A DNA stretch of 64,000 bases, from the NCBI RefSeq assembly GCF_000265205.3, contig NC_018000.1, positions 2,480,001-2,544,000 on the forward strand, written 5' to 3'. Below are positions 9,358-18,857 of the stretch, in pieces; positions within the stretch are counted from its first letter, which is position 1, and every line of letters begins with the position of its first letter. The position numbers and the translations under genes are program-made. Source of the stretch: Sinorhizobium fredii USDA 257. Lineage in GTDB: Bacteria; Pseudomonadota; Alphaproteobacteria; Rhizobiales; Rhizobiaceae. The notes under the pieces were generated by a model, which was given only the letters and a program-made list of their open reading frames with translations, had not been told where the DNA came from and ran no database searches.

Positions 9358-11765
9358 CGATTTGGACTGTAGCCGCGGCCCTCCTATCCCACTGGCAACG
9401 ACGGCCGCTGCAGCTCGGCGCTGTCGTGTTGGGCCTGGCGCTGGCGACTGCCCTGTGGTCCGGCGTGCAGGCCGTCAACGCAGAAGCCCGCGCGAGCTAT
9501 GCCCGCGCAGCGGCCGCATTGGATCAGAACGGGTTGGCGCACTTGGCTTCTCCACACGGCCGCTCGATCCCGCAGGCCGTCTTCGTGCGGCTCAGACGAG
9601 CGGGTTGGAACGTGTCGCCGGTGCTCGAGGGGGAATATCGGTTCGGCACCACCCGGCTGAGGGTAATCGGTGTCGAGCCGCTGACTATGCCCGCGGAGAC
9701 GCAGGCCATCGATCTGGGGAATGCCGGGGACTTGTTTTCCTTCATCTCTCCTCCGGGCACGCTGATTGTCTCTCCTGAAACCGCGGAGAAAATACGAAGG
9801 CAGACTGATCTCGCACTGCGTGTTTCGGACCGGATGCCGGACGGGGCCGCCTTCGTGGATATCGGCTTAGCCGAGCGGCTATTGAGAAGAGAGGGCGAAC
9901 TGACTCGGATTGTGATCGCCGAGAACCAACGTCCCGATCTGGAGCCGCTCGGAACGCTTGCCCCGGCGCTCTTGGTTCGCGAGCCGAGTGCGCAAAGCGA
10001 CGTCGAGCATCTTACCGAGAGCTTCCATCTCAATCTTACGGCCTTCGGTTTTCTCGCCTTCGCGGTGGGGCTGTTCATCGTGTACTCGACGATCGGCCTC
10101 GCCTTCGAGCAACGGCGGTCGACCTTCAGAACGCTTCGGTGCCTTGGAGTCTCGTTGAGCGCGCTTGCGGTTTCGCTGCTCGCCGAGCTTTTCCTTTTCG
10201 CCCTTGCCGCCGGGGCGGCCGGAGTCATTATCGGATATCTGGTCGCGTCGCTGCTACTGCCCGGAGTCGCCGCAACCCTCGAAGGACTCTACGGAGCCAG
10301 CGTCCCCGGCACGCTTTCTCTACGTCCGGAGTGGTGGCTCTCGGGCTTTGCCATCGCGGTGGCCGGAACATTGGTTTCGTCGACACAGAGCCTGTTGCGC
10401 TTGATGCGGATGCCTGTGCTCGCGGCGGCCCAGCCTCAGACCTGGGGGAGATCATCGCAGACGGGACGGCGATTTCAGGTGCTGGCCGCAGCGGCTTTGC
10501 TCGGCCTCTCGGGAGCACTTATTCTACGGGCTGATGGACTTCGGGCGGGCTTTGGCGTCCTTGGCTGTCTGCTGCTCGGGGCGTCGCTACTTCTCCCGGC
10601 CATGCTCTCCGGATTCCTCACCTTGATGCAGCGGGCGTCTTCGGGTGCGCTCGTCACTTGGTTCTGGGCCGACACGCGGCAGCAGCTCCCCGAACTTTCC
10701 CTTGCCCTCATGGCATTGCTTCTTGCGCTGGCGGCAAACGTAGGCGTCGGGACCATGGTGTCGAGCTTCCGTCTCACCTTCGTCGGCTGGCTCGACCAAC
10801 GCCTCGCCGCGGAGCTTTACGTCGCCGCCCGGAACGAACCCGAGGCAGACCGGCTCCGGGCGTGGCTCGCAACGAAGGTGGAATCGGTGCTGCCGATCGT
10901 GAGCGTGGACGCCAAGATCCGGGGGCAACCGATGCAGATCTTCGGTGTCGTTGACGATCCGACCTACCGGGAACACTGGCCCCTGATCGTTGTTATGCCG
11001 GACGCCTGGGATCGCGTGGCGTCCGGTCAAGGGGTGTTGGTCAATGAACAGTTCTGGAGGCGGGAGCGGCTCCGCATCGGCGATCAGCTGGATTTGGCCA
11101 GCGACTGGAAGGCGACAGTTGTCGGCGTCTATTCGGATTACGGAAACCCAAAGGGCCAGCTCATCGCCGGAATAAACGCTCTGACCTCTCGCTACCCGCA
11201 AGTCTCGCGCCTGCGCTATGGTTTGCGGGTCCAGCCCGATCAGATTGCGGATCTGCGGTCGAGCATCTCGGACGAATTCGGGCTACCACCGGATAACATC
11301 GTCGATCAGGCGGCACTGAAGGAACAGTCACGGCGGATCTTCGATCGTACGTTTTTGGTTACTGGCGCGCTGAACATCTTCACGCTTGGGGTTGCGGCAT
11401 TGGCTATGTTCTCAAGCCTTCTCATGCTTTCGGAAATGCGCCTACCGCAGCTTGCGCCAGTTTGGGCGATGGGAGTCACGAGGCGCGATCTCGCTCTTCT
11501 TGAGATTCTAAGGACCCTGGTGCTCTGGCTGGCGACATTTGCTGCCGCTTTGCCCCTCGGCCTGGTGCTGGCGTGGGTGCTTCTTGCGGTGGTGAACGTC
11601 GAAGCCTTCGGCTGGCGTCTGCCGATGCATATCTTCCCTTACGAGTGGGTCAGGCTCGGTCTCGTCGCGCTTGCCGCTGCGGTCGTTTCCGTATTCATCC
11701 CGCTTCGTCGGCTGGCGGGACTCGCGCCGTCGGAACTTCTCAAGGTATTCGCCAATGAGCGTTAG
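9354..11765 (+). CDS. FtsX-like ABC transporter permease (803 aa)
   Basis: A large inner-membrane protein with an N-terminal transmembrane helix (about residues 10-35) and periplasmic domain, then FtsX-type helix clusters (about 235-310, 370-430, 450-490) and a C-terminal three-helix FtsX block (about 675-790) ending ...RRLAGLAPSELLKVF. The duplicated permease layout in one chain matches the AttG/YbbP group rather than LolC. It sits between its ATPase (4-bp overlap) and a CrtC/AttH-like exported protein (11-bp overlap), the arrangement seen in Agrobacterium att-type loci. The probable role is mechanotransmission or export of a lipidic or hydrophobic molecule handled by the AttH-like lipocalin. 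Confidence 0.85.
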   Translation: MTIWTVAAALLSHWQRRPLQLGAVVLGLALATALWSGVQAVNAEARASYARAAAALDQNGLAHLASPHGRSIPQAVFVRLRRAGWNVSPVLEGEYRFGTTRLRVIGVEPLTMPAETQAIDLGNAGDLFSFISPPGTLIVSPETAEKIRRQTDLALRVSDRMPDGAAFVDIGLAERLLRREGELTRIVIAENQRPDLEPLGTLAPALLVREPSAQSDVEHLTESFHLNLTAFGFLAFAVGLFIVYSTIGLAFEQRRSTFRTLRCLGVSLSALAVSLLAELFLFALAAGAAGVIIGYLVASLLLPGVAATLEGLYGASVPGTLSLRPEWWLSGFAIAVAGTLVSSTQSLLRLMRMPVLAAAQPQTWGRSSQTGRRFQVLAAAALLGLSGALILRADGLRAGFGVLGCLLLGASLLLPAMLSGFLTLMQRASSGALVTWFWADTRQQLPELSLALMALLLALAANVGVGTMVSSFRLTFVGWLDQRLAAELYVAARNEPEADRLRAWLATKVESVLPIVSVDAKIRGQPMQIFGVVDDPTYREHWPLIVVMPDAWDRVASGQGVLVNEQFWRRERLRIGDQLDLASDWKATVVGVYSDYGNPKGQLIAGINALTSRYPQVSRLRYGLRVQPDQIADLRSSISDEFGLPPDNIVDQAALKEQSRRIFDRTFLVTGALNIFTLGVAALAMFSSLLMLSEMRLPQLAPVWAMGVTRRDLALLEILRTLVLWLATFAAALPLGLVLAWVLLAVVNVEAFGWRLPMHIFPYEWVRLGLVALAAAVVSVFIPLRRLAGLAPSELLKVFANER

Positions 11766-12828
11766 ATCGATCGCGATCGCTTTTGCGGTGATGACCATAA
11801 CCAGTTTGTCCGGAAACCAAGCGCCCTCCCAGGGTTTTGGTGGCCTCGGCTCGGCGGCTGAAGGGTTTTCGGTGCCGCAGCCCGGCCTGCCGTTGCATTT
11901 CCCCGTCGACCACGGCTCGCATCCGGATTTCCGAATAGAGTGGTGGTATCTCACTGCAAATCTCGAAGCTCCGGACGGAACTCAGTACGGAGCGCAGTGG
12001 ACCCTTTTCCGGTCAGCGCTTGCTCCGAGGGAGAGCAAAGGGTGGTCGAGCCCACAGCTCTGGATGGGTCACGCCGCCGTCACGACTTCCGAAGACCACT
12101 TCGTGGCAGAACGTATTTCACGCGGGGGAGTAGGGCAGGCCGGAGTCGTGGCGGAGCCCTTCTCGGCTTGGATCGACGACTGGCAGATGCAGGGAAATGC
12201 CGTTCCGGGAGCGGACCAACTGGCCAACCTCAACCTGACTGCGACAGCAGAGGAATTCGGCTACGAACTCCGCCTATTGGCCACGGGCCCGCTGGTCCCG
12301 CAGGGCGATAACGGCTATTCGCTGAAATCAGCGAAGGGGCAGGCCAGCTACTACTATTCGCAACCATTCTATGCTGTGACTGGCTCGCTTTCGCTGCCGA
12401 CGAGGAACGTAGAGGTGACCGGGAAGGCTTGGCTTGACCGCGAGTGGTCGTCACAGCTGCTCGCGGAAGACCAGACCGGTTGGGAGTGGTTCTCGCTGCA
12501 CCTCGATACAGGGGAGAAGCTGATGGGCTTCCGTCTCCGAGATGAGGGGGAGGGATTTACCTCTGCCACCTGGATCACCGCCGACGGGCGACCGAACCCC
12601 TTGCCGGCGGGAGCTCTCAGGATCGTTCCCGTGCGAACCGCCAAAGTCGCAGGGCGTCAAATTCCGGTTTCCTGGAACGTCCAGATTCCCAGTCGCGGCT
12701 TTAACGTCACAACCCAGCCTCTGAACGACCAAGCATGGATGTCAACGTCCATACCGTATTGGGAAGGCCCGATCGCCTTCGGGGGCAGTGTCAGCGGGAG
12801 GGGCTACCTGGAGATGACCGGCTACTAG
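11755..12828 (+). CDS. AttH/CrtC-type lipocalin-like exported protein
   Basis: A 357-residue protein of the CrtC/AttH family (two lipocalin-like beta barrels). The first about 24 residues form a signal peptide (SIAIAFAVMTITSLSGNQA). Family hallmarks are the FPxDHGxHPDFRIEWWYLTANL block, WMGHAAVT, the middle YYYSQPFYAVTG strand and the AWLDREWSSQ motif; the Glu/Trp/Trp and Asp-Arg-Glu-Trp residues line the barrel in relatives. It starts inside the end of the permease gene. CrtC itself hydrates carotenoids, but no carotenoid genes are present here and the AttH branch more probably binds or hydrolyses a lipid exported by the ABC system. Confidence 0.87.
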   Translation: MSVRSIAIAFAVMTITSLSGNQAPSQGFGGLGSAAEGFSVPQPGLPLHFPVDHGSHPDFRIEWWYLTANLEAPDGTQYGAQWTLFRSALAPRESKGWSSPQLWMGHAAVTTSEDHFVAERISRGGVGQAGVVAEPFSAWIDDWQMQGNAVPGADQLANLNLTATAEEFGYELRLLATGPLVPQGDNGYSLKSAKGQASYYYSQPFYAVTGSLSLPTRNVEVTGKAWLDREWSSQLLAEDQTGWEWFSLHLDTGEKLMGFRLRDEGEGFTSATWITADGRPNPLPAGALRIVPVRTAKVAGRQIPVSWNVQIPSRGFNVTTQPLNDQAWMSTSIPYWEGPIAFGGSVSGRGYLEMTGY

Positions 12829-12914
12829 CCCGAAGCTCTGAGTCCCAGGAAACCGTAACGATTTATGATGGACGCCGCCAGCGCATCGTGCGCTTGTGAC
12901 GCATCTGGATTCAG

Positions 12915-12953
12915 CATTTGTCCGCTTTATGGCACCCAATTGAGACGTTCATC
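12915..12953. repeat. Short dispersed repeat, copy 1 (partner at 32686-32721)
   Basis: CATTTGTCCGC ... CAATTGAGACGTT-ATC occurs here and at 32686-32721 with a 3-base gap and few mismatches. Both copies translate to a similar peptide (HLSA...IETFI), suggesting remnants of the same decayed gene or element. In this copy the frame stays open to a stop near 13050. Confidence 0.5.
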
Positions 12954-13052
12954 ACCTTCACCGCAGATGACCGCTTCGGGTGGAACCCCGCCCAATGGGG
13001 TGGCTGGTGGAATGACCTGTGTGCTGCAAAGAGCGGCCCGAGAGAGTAATCC

Positions 13053-14846
13053 TCAGGCCGGCAACCCGGCGCGACGCAAGCCTTCACGCAATCGTTCCAC
13101 GTCCTCCTCCCGTCGCAAATACGAGACATCCACGAGCCAGTTCACGTATTCGCTTGGACCTGCCGACGGGTTGCCACGCCAGTAGCTCTGGACGGACCGC
13201 ACGAATGTTTCGGCGCACCGGTGCGCCTCCTCTATGCGGCCCAGATGACCATAGGCCGCTGCCCGCCAAGCCATGTCCCGTGGGTGGAAAGCAGGGGCGT
13301 CGAGGGTTCGCTGCTCCAGGAGAGTAGCCACCTCTCCATAGCGGCCGAGAAGGAAGAGAATGCGCGAGAGATAATAGGTGTACCAGCTTGGGTGACGCGG
13401 ATTGAGCCTGAAGGCGATCTCGGCTGCAGGCAGGGCGCGCTCTGGCTTTCCTATGCATCCCTGAACCCAGGCCCAGGTGATTTGGATCGTCGCATCGTTC
13501 GGGTTCATCGCCCTGGCCAGATTCAGATGGCGTTCGGCGCGCTCAAACTGGCGCCAGGTCAGACACATATACCCGAGCGTGGAGTGCACCCTTGGGTCAT
13601 TTGGGTCGAGGGCGAGTGCCTGTTCGGCCATGCGCAGCGCCGTCACCCGGTTCTCGTCCTTCTCACGGGGCACCCCAACGCCGCCGTCGATCGCGCGGTT
13701 GAGGTAAGCGTAGGCAAGGCCGGTATAGGCACGGGCAAACCCGGGATCGATCTGAATGGCCTGCTCGAACAGCGCCTGGGCTCGCGCCTGAGCTTCTGGC
13801 GTGAATGTGTCGGAGAGACGGAGGCCTTGAAGGAACACATCATAAGCCCGGGTGTCCTCCGGCGGACGCCGCCGGGCAGCGACCTCGCTCTCCTCGAAGA
13901 TGCGTTGGGCAACGGTTGCGACGATCTGGTGAGCAATCTCCTCCTGTATATCGAACACGTCCTCAAGGGCCCGGTCATATCGCTCCGCCCAGAGATGAGC
14001 TCCGGTAACCGCATCCACGAGCTGGGCTGTTACGCGAACCCGGGCCGCCGCCCGGCGTACACTGCCCTCAACCACATATGCCGCTCCGAGCGTGCGGCCG
14101 ATCTCGCGCACGTCAACGCTTTGCCCACGGAATGAGAAAGAAGAGTTGCGAGCGATCACCAAGAGTTCGCGGAAGCGCGAGAGCTCAGTGATGATGTCTT
14201 CGGTAATGCCGTCGCTGAAATAGACCTGTTCGGCATCGCCGCTCATGTTCTCGAACGGTAGAACGGCGACCGCAGGTTTGGCGGACACCGGCGCAGCAGC
14301 AACAAAGCTGGGCAGAGGATGGCCGATAGCCAGCCTGTACGTCCTGACGGGCCGCCGGATGTTCTTGAGGCACTGTTCGCCTGCGAACTCAAAATGGTAG
14401 TCCAGCTTGCCTTGGAGATAATCATACACTGTCCCGGATATCAGCACGCCCCCAGGCGGGCAGATATGCTCCAGCCGAGCTGCCACGTTAACGCCGTCCC
14501 CCAGCAGATCGTCGCCATCGACCACAACGTCGCCCAGGTTGATGCCGATACGTAAGATAATCCGGCGCTCAGCCGGTATCTCCGCCTGCCGGCCAGGCAG
14601 CTGCTTCTGAACTTCAGCGGCGCAGGCAACAGCATCGACGACGGAACCGAACTCGGCGATCAGGCCGTCGCCGGTCAGCTTGATGAGGCGGCCATGGTGC
14701 TCCGCCAGCAAGGGCTCGAACAAGGCCCGACGCAGATCTTTGATCGCCGCGAGCGTTGCTGTCTCGTCCAGCTCTACAAGGCGCGAGTAGCCAACCACAT
14801 CGGCAACGAAGATTGCCGCCAGTCTGCGTTCTTCGTGGGGTAACAT
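13053..14846 (-). CDS. Class III adenylate cyclase with TolB-like and TPR domains
   Basis: About 597 residues. The N-terminal cyclase domain has FVADVVGYSRL and LTGDGLIAEF (the two metal-binding aspartates) and VNVAARLEHIC. A linker leads to a TolB/FlgO-like beta domain (AVLPFENMSGDAEQVYFSDGITEDI ... VRRAAARVRVTAQLVDAVTGAHLWAERYD), then at least five TPR-like repeats to the C-terminus. This layout is very common among rhizobial cyclases (cya family). The ATG at 14846 (MLPHEERR) begins the conserved region; an upstream start at 14888 would add 14 unconserved residues. The gene is intact, unlike the cyclase at 4186. Confidence 0.88.
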   Translation of the reverse strand: MLPHEERRLAAIFVADVVGYSRLVELDETATLAAIKDLRRALFEPLLAEHHGRLIKLTGDGLIAEFGSVVDAVACAAEVQKQLPGRQAEIPAERRIILRIGINLGDVVVDGDDLLGDGVNVAARLEHICPPGGVLISGTVYDYLQGKLDYHFEFAGEQCLKNIRRPVRTYRLAIGHPLPSFVAAAPVSAKPAVAVLPFENMSGDAEQVYFSDGITEDIITELSRFRELLVIARNSSFSFRGQSVDVREIGRTLGAAYVVEGSVRRAAARVRVTAQLVDAVTGAHLWAERYDRALEDVFDIQEEIAHQIVATVAQRIFEESEVAARRRPPEDTRAYDVFLQGLRLSDTFTPEAQARAQALFEQAIQIDPGFARAYTGLAYAYLNRAIDGGVGVPREKDENRVTALRMAEQALALDPNDPRVHSTLGYMCLTWRQFERAERHLNLARAMNPNDATIQITWAWVQGCIGKPERALPAAEIAFRLNPRHPSWYTYYLSRILFLLGRYGEVATLLEQRTLDAPAFHPRDMAWRAAAYGHLGRIEEAHRCAETFVRSVQSYWRGNPSAGPSEYVNWLVDVSYLRREEDVERLREGLRRAGLPA

Positions 14847-15028
14847 CACCTCTGCCCCTGGCGCTGCCCGGTATTCATGGCCACACACTCCGAACCAGGG
14901 AAGAATAGCTTAGTGCCGCCTCCGCGGCCATCTCCCAATTCGGAGATGGACCAGTTCTGGCTATCCGGGAGTGTCTGCTATTCGAGCATTACTCCCCGAT
15001 CACATTTCGTCGAGGAATGTCATAGAAG

Positions 15029-15173
15029 GGTCGGTTCCGGCCAACCGGGCGTCGCGAAGCTCGGAAGATGTAATTGGTTGTGGAGGGCCGACTCAAGCGA
15101 TCCCCCCAATTCACCTTCGGGCGTTTTGCTGCATGAAGGGCGGGCCGCTGTTGGCGCGAAACTGCGCTACATC
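15029..15173. repeat. 145-bp direct repeat, copy 1 (partner at 17937-18081)
   Basis: GGTCGGTTCCGGCCAACCGG through CTACATCC recurs at 17937-18081 in the same orientation with scattered mismatches and single-base indels. Together the copies bracket the peroxiredoxin-like gene and the IS1182-family element. No protein is recognisable in it. The remaining part of this 14847-15413 intergenic stretch shows nothing else. Confidence 0.7.
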
Positions 15174-15413
15174 CCGTCGGACTGAAATGGGTGGAAAGCA
15201 GCCGTTTGACCCGCTGACGTGATCCTGGCAAGGAGCGGACGTCGCCCCGCATATGCGCTGAGGCTCGATGCCTCTAACGTTCGATCCTTCCCCGCGCCAT
15301 TCAATGGGCTTGTTACGGAGATGCCTACGGGCAGACCTCAGCCTCCGGCCCGAGCCACCTCGACCATGGTTCAACGCACAGGATCACACACGGCAGTGGG
15401 TCGTCGAGCGCTG

Positions 15414-16094
15414 TCAATGTGCGACTTGTGAAGCTGCCGACATCAATTCTTCGGGATCGAGCGCCTGGCACACATTCCAGGCTTCCTCTTCAACTTCTGT
15501 GAAGCGCCAGCGCACCACACCCTCTCGATCGAGCAGGAAATGGCCGACAAGCTGCATATGGCCGGGTATCCTCACCTGCTGATCGGCTTCGGTTAATTCG
15601 TAGCCGTCCTTCTCGTTGAGAAGGTCGGCCGCTGTGGCCGGATCCATTGGTTCAGGCAGCTCCCCCGGCCGGTCGACCCGCATTGTCTTGACAACGTCCA
15701 TTCCGACCTTGTTCGGCCAGTCGGTCTCATTTTCCGTGAACTCGATGAGGGGTAAGCCGAAGGCGCGGTGCGAAGCTCGCCCCGGGTCGGATGCGGCAAG
15801 GAGACCGGCTATTGGATGATAACGAAAATAGAGTCGCGCGCGTTCGACCGGGGTGTTTACCACCGCGAGAGATTCGATGCCTTTCTCACGCAGGACCGGG
15901 TCGAGCTGTGCCATCGTCGCGACATGGCGTCGGCAGAACGGACACATCAGGCCTCGGAACAGTCCGATCAACAACGGGCTTCGGCCGCGAAAATCATCAA
16001 GTGTGATCTTTCCCTCGCTTGAGATCGCATCCAGCACAATGTTCGGGGCCCGCTCGCCCGGTTGTAACGGATGGTCGGCATAACGCGCAGACAT
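15414..16094 (-). CDS. Peroxiredoxin-like (AhpC/TSA family) protein
   Basis: A 226-residue thioredoxin-fold protein. GERAPNIVLDAISSEG and FRGLMCPFCRRHVATM give the characteristic first beta-alpha unit; the cysteine pair is CPFC, as in AhpC/TSA proteins of the peroxiredoxin-like type. The rest (DPGRASHRAFGLP, GHMQLVGHFLLDREGVVRWRF) follows the family. The ATG at 16094 lies six bases after AGGAGG and is preferred over a TTG two codons upstream. It probably reduces peroxides or dithiols in the cytoplasm. It has no operon partner and lies between the 145-bp direct repeats, which may mark it as transferred cargo. Confidence 0.85.
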   Translation of the reverse strand: MSARYADHPLQPGERAPNIVLDAISSEGKITLDDFRGRSPLLIGLFRGLMCPFCRRHVATMAQLDPVLREKGIESLAVVNTPVERARLYFRYHPIAGLLAASDPGRASHRAFGLPLIEFTENETDWPNKVGMDVVKTMRVDRPGELPEPMDPATAADLLNEKDGYELTEADQQVRIPGHMQLVGHFLLDREGVVRWRFTEVEEEAWNVCQALDPEELMSAASQVAH

Positions 16095-16100
16095 GGACAA

Positions 16101-16400
16101 CCTCCTGGCCCCGTGGGATCAGTCGAGAAAGGGCAGCACGGCAAGTGTGCCAAGATCGCCTCCGTGCTGGGCGAACATGCCCTCAAGGCAAAATAGCGTT
16201 CGGCCTCCGCCATGTTGCCGAGGTGGAAAATTGAGCAATGCAATTGCCTGACCCTCGTCTTGGCGAACAGCCAGGATCCACCCTGAGAATGGCCCTACAT
16301 TGCCTCACGAGCAAGTGTAAACAGCGAAACGTCGGCGCACCGGCGCGGTCGCAGACCGGGGTTATGCGCCGGCGGAGGGCAGTCTGTGTCCGCAGTGGGT
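16101..16400. other. 300-bp region between the peroxiredoxin-like gene and the IS element
   Basis: No supported gene. It ends at the left terminus of the IS1182-family element. Confidence 0.4.
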
Positions 16401-17937
16401 CGATAGTGTTGAAGAAGTCAGGCTTGAAGCCGTTAGAGTAGCTCGCTCAGGGCGTCGCGATTGAGGTCGACGCGACCTCCTCGGCCTAAGTGGCCGGGAT
16501 TACCGTCCGCGGGGTGCAGATCTTGGCCAATTTCCTGAGGTTCTGGGCGATGGCGGCGAGGTGGAACTCATCGCGGGCACCGCAGGGGCCGCGTAGTCGC
16601 AATCTATCGAGCTTCAGAATGCGTTTGAGGTGCGCGAAGAGCATCTCCACCTTCTTTCGCTGATAGCGTGACGTCTGGTAAGCGTCGGTTTTGGCAATGT
16701 CGCGAGCCATGTCGCGCGCGCCCTCATAGATTGAGCGCGTTACCTTGCGCGCCGGCGCCTTCGGACAACAGCGAGGCTTAAGTGCGCAGGCGTCGCAGTC
16801 ATGCTTGCTCGCCCGATAACGTAGCGTGTTGTCCTTTCCCACACCGGTCCGCGGTGTCGAGAATGGCCGCCGGTAATGCTGAAGAATCTTATCACCTGGG
16901 CAGCGGTAGGTATCGCTTGCATGGTCGTAGGCGAAGTCCTCACGCGAGAAGGTGCCGTCCTTGCGCTTGGAGTTATCGAACACCGGGATATGCGGCTCGA
17001 TCCCGCGCTCATGCACCAGCCAGTTCAGCATCTCGGCCGAGCCGTAGCCGGTGTCGGCAATCAGCCGTTCCGGCCACAGGCCGAGTTCCTCGTGAGTGCG
17101 CTCGATCATGGTCTTTGCAGCCGTCACCTCGGCCTGACGCACGGCAGTCGAGGGCTCCACGTCCACGATGATGGCGTGCTCTACATCGATGAGGTAGTTG
17201 GTGCAGTAGGCGTACACAGCCGGGCCGCCCCAAGAGGCGGTCCAGCGTGCCGCTGGGTCGACCGGCGAGATGAACTTGGGCTCCACCGGCGTGGCGGCTC
17301 CAAAGGCGGCATCATCCAGGGTGGCGAGATACTCTCCCACAGCCCGCTTGGCTTTGGGGTCAAGGTCCTCGGCTGTCTCGATCCCGCGTTGACGATGCGC
17401 GTCCGCCACGATCATGCTGGCATCGACGGCAAAACCTTCGCCGCCGACGAGACCTTCTCTCATGCAGCGCCGCACGACGGTCTCAAACAGCTCACGCAGC
17501 AGATCGGCATCACGGAAGCGCCCATGGCGCGTCTTGGAGAAAGTCGAATGGTCCGGCACATCACCCTCAAGGCCAAGCCGGCAGAACCACCGATAGGCCA
17601 GGTTCAGGTGGACTTCCTCGCACAGCCGCCGCTCCGAGCGGATGCCGAAGCAGTAGCCGACAATCAGCATGCGGATCAGCAGTTCGGGATCGATAGAGGG
17701 ACGGCCGATCGGGCTGTAGTAAGGCGCAAGGTGCTGGCGGACACCGGAAAGGTCAACGAAGCGGTCGATGGCCCTCAGAAGGTGGTCCGCCGGCACGTGC
17801 CGTTCCAGACTGAAGCCATAGAACAGCTCCTCCTGCATCACACTTTGCTCACCCATCATCGACTCAATCTCCTTCCGATAAGAAGACTGAATCAGTGCTT
17901 TAGGACTGTTTCAAGCCTGACTTTTTCAACACTATCG
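16401..17937 (-). mobile_element. Complete IS1182-family insertion sequence
   Basis: 1537 bp bounded by 28-bp inverted repeats (16401-16428 and 17910-17937, starting CGATAGTGTTGAA) that differ at one position. A single transposase gene (16486-17859) fills the interior. No convincing target duplication is visible: GGGT lies to the left and GTCG to the right. The right end abuts the 145-bp repeat copy 2, so the element probably inserted into that repeat. Confidence 0.85.
16486..17859 (-). CDS. IS1182-family transposase
   Basis: A 457-residue DDE transposase. The N-terminal DUF772-type region (HVPADHLLRAIDRFVDL, GRPSIDPELLIRML, HLNLAYRWFCRLGL, VPDHSTFSKTRHGRF) precedes the catalytic domain, with AVDASMIVADAH, LIADTGYGSAEMLNWL and YQRKKVEMLFAHLKRILKLDRLRLRG, where the first Asp, second Asp and Glu of the DDE triad are expected. 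A Cys-rich zinc-ribbon-like insert (CDACALKPRC) is present as in the family. The frame is complete, so the element may be active. It is related to the partial gene at the left edge. Confidence 0.92.
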   Translation of the reverse strand: MMGEQSVMQEELFYGFSLERHVPADHLLRAIDRFVDLSGVRQHLAPYYSPIGRPSIDPELLIRMLIVGYCFGIRSERRLCEEVHLNLAYRWFCRLGLEGDVPDHSTFSKTRHGRFRDADLLRELFETVVRRCMREGLVGGEGFAVDASMIVADAHRQRGIETAEDLDPKAKRAVGEYLATLDDAAFGAATPVEPKFISPVDPAARWTASWGGPAVYAYCTNYLIDVEHAIIVDVEPSTAVRQAEVTAAKTMIERTHEELGLWPERLIADTGYGSAEMLNWLVHERGIEPHIPVFDNSKRKDGTFSREDFAYDHASDTYRCPGDKILQHYRRPFSTPRTGVGKDNTLRYRASKHDCDACALKPRCCPKAPARKVTRSIYEGARDMARDIAKTDAYQTSRYQRKKVEMLFAHLKRILKLDRLRLRGPCGARDEFHLAAIAQNLRKLAKICTPRTVIPAT

Positions 17938-18081
17938 GTCGGTTCCGGCCAACCGGGGCGTCGCGAAGCTCGGAAAATGTAATTGGTTGTGGAGGGCCGA
18001 CTCAATCGATCCCCCAATTCACCTTCGGGCGTTTTGCTGCATGAAGGCGGGCCGCTCTTGGCACGAAACTGCCCTACATCC
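17937..18081. repeat. 145-bp direct repeat, copy 2
   Basis: Second copy of 15029-15173, starting at the right end of the IS1182-family element. See that entry. Confidence 0.7.
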
Positions 18082-18086
18082 TGTGA

Positions 18087-18386
18087 TCTGGAAGGACGCG
18101 ATGGGCGGCCTGCTCCCGTTCGTATGGGCTACCGGAGCGGTTTGGCCGCGCCATACATTCTGAGGCCGGGGACACGATCGACGATTATTCAGGACCTGCT
18201 GAGGTTCCCTTCAACTTGTGCTACAGTTGGTGGGATGGTGAGGTGCGAACAGAACGGGGGAAAGTCGATGCCGTTCTCGCGGCCTTCAACGAGGTAAAGA
18301 GACAGCTCGCTTCATCCTTTAGTTCATCGGCAACTCGGTACCAAGCGGGTCTTCCTGGAGGAGCACATGGCGAAACTCACCGCTGA
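18087..18386 (+). pseudogene. Open reading frame without a start codon; probable gene fragment
   Basis: A 99-codon frame open from a TGA at 18084 to a TGA at 18384, with no ATG or GTG in a plausible place. Its second half has protein-like composition (GDTIDDYSGPAEVPFNLCY, WWDGEVRTERGKVDAVLAAF). It overlaps the start of the downstream membrane protein by 20 bp in another frame. It may be the 3' remnant of a gene cut by the neighbouring repeat/IS. Family not recognised. Confidence 0.35.
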
Positions 18387-18744
18387 TCAATACATAGCGG
18401 CGACGGCTGCGCGACTTACCCATCTGACCCAAACATACGCGATCACTATTTTCGCCAGTATCGCGACCATGTTCGCGATCCTTGCCTACGCCTCATCAGC
18501 GGGACTGGCCGCCAGGTTCGCGCTCGCGACGATTGTAGTCGCAATCACGGTCTACGGGGTCTTGGCAGCCAAATCCGCCTTGGATGACTTAAAGGCAATG
18601 CTGGAAGATGCAGTCGACGACTTCTCTGGCAGCAGCTTCGGCGCTCAACTGAAGCAGATACCTACGGCGCTGTTCATAGGAGCAAGCACCATCCTCGTCC
18701 TTGCAATGGGGCTGACGCAGCTGTGGGCGATCATTTCGGCCTGA
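18367..18744 (+). CDS. Small membrane protein of unknown function
   Basis: A 125-residue protein with three predicted transmembrane helices (about residues 25-45, 48-68 and 100-122) separated by a charged segment containing KSALDDLKAMLEDAVDDFSG. A strong ribosome-binding site (GGAGGA) precedes the ATG. The N-terminus (AKLTADQYIAATAARLTHL) is cytoplasm-like, without a signal peptide. It lies alone between mobile elements. Family not recognised. The clear RBS and helix pattern make it a credible gene. Confidence 0.65.
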   Translation: MAKLTADQYIAATAARLTHLTQTYAITIFASIATMFAILAYASSAGLAARFALATIVVAITVYGVLAAKSALDDLKAMLEDAVDDFSGSSFGAQLKQIPTALFIGASTILVLAMGLTQLWAIISA

Positions 18745-18857
18745 CGCCGGCTGATCTCTAACGGCGTGGTCTGCCGCCGCTGACGGGGCGGGCTGACGTG
18801 ACCGGCAAATGGCAGCAATAGCGCTCGGAATGAGGGTAAGCGACAAGCCGCGGCCGT

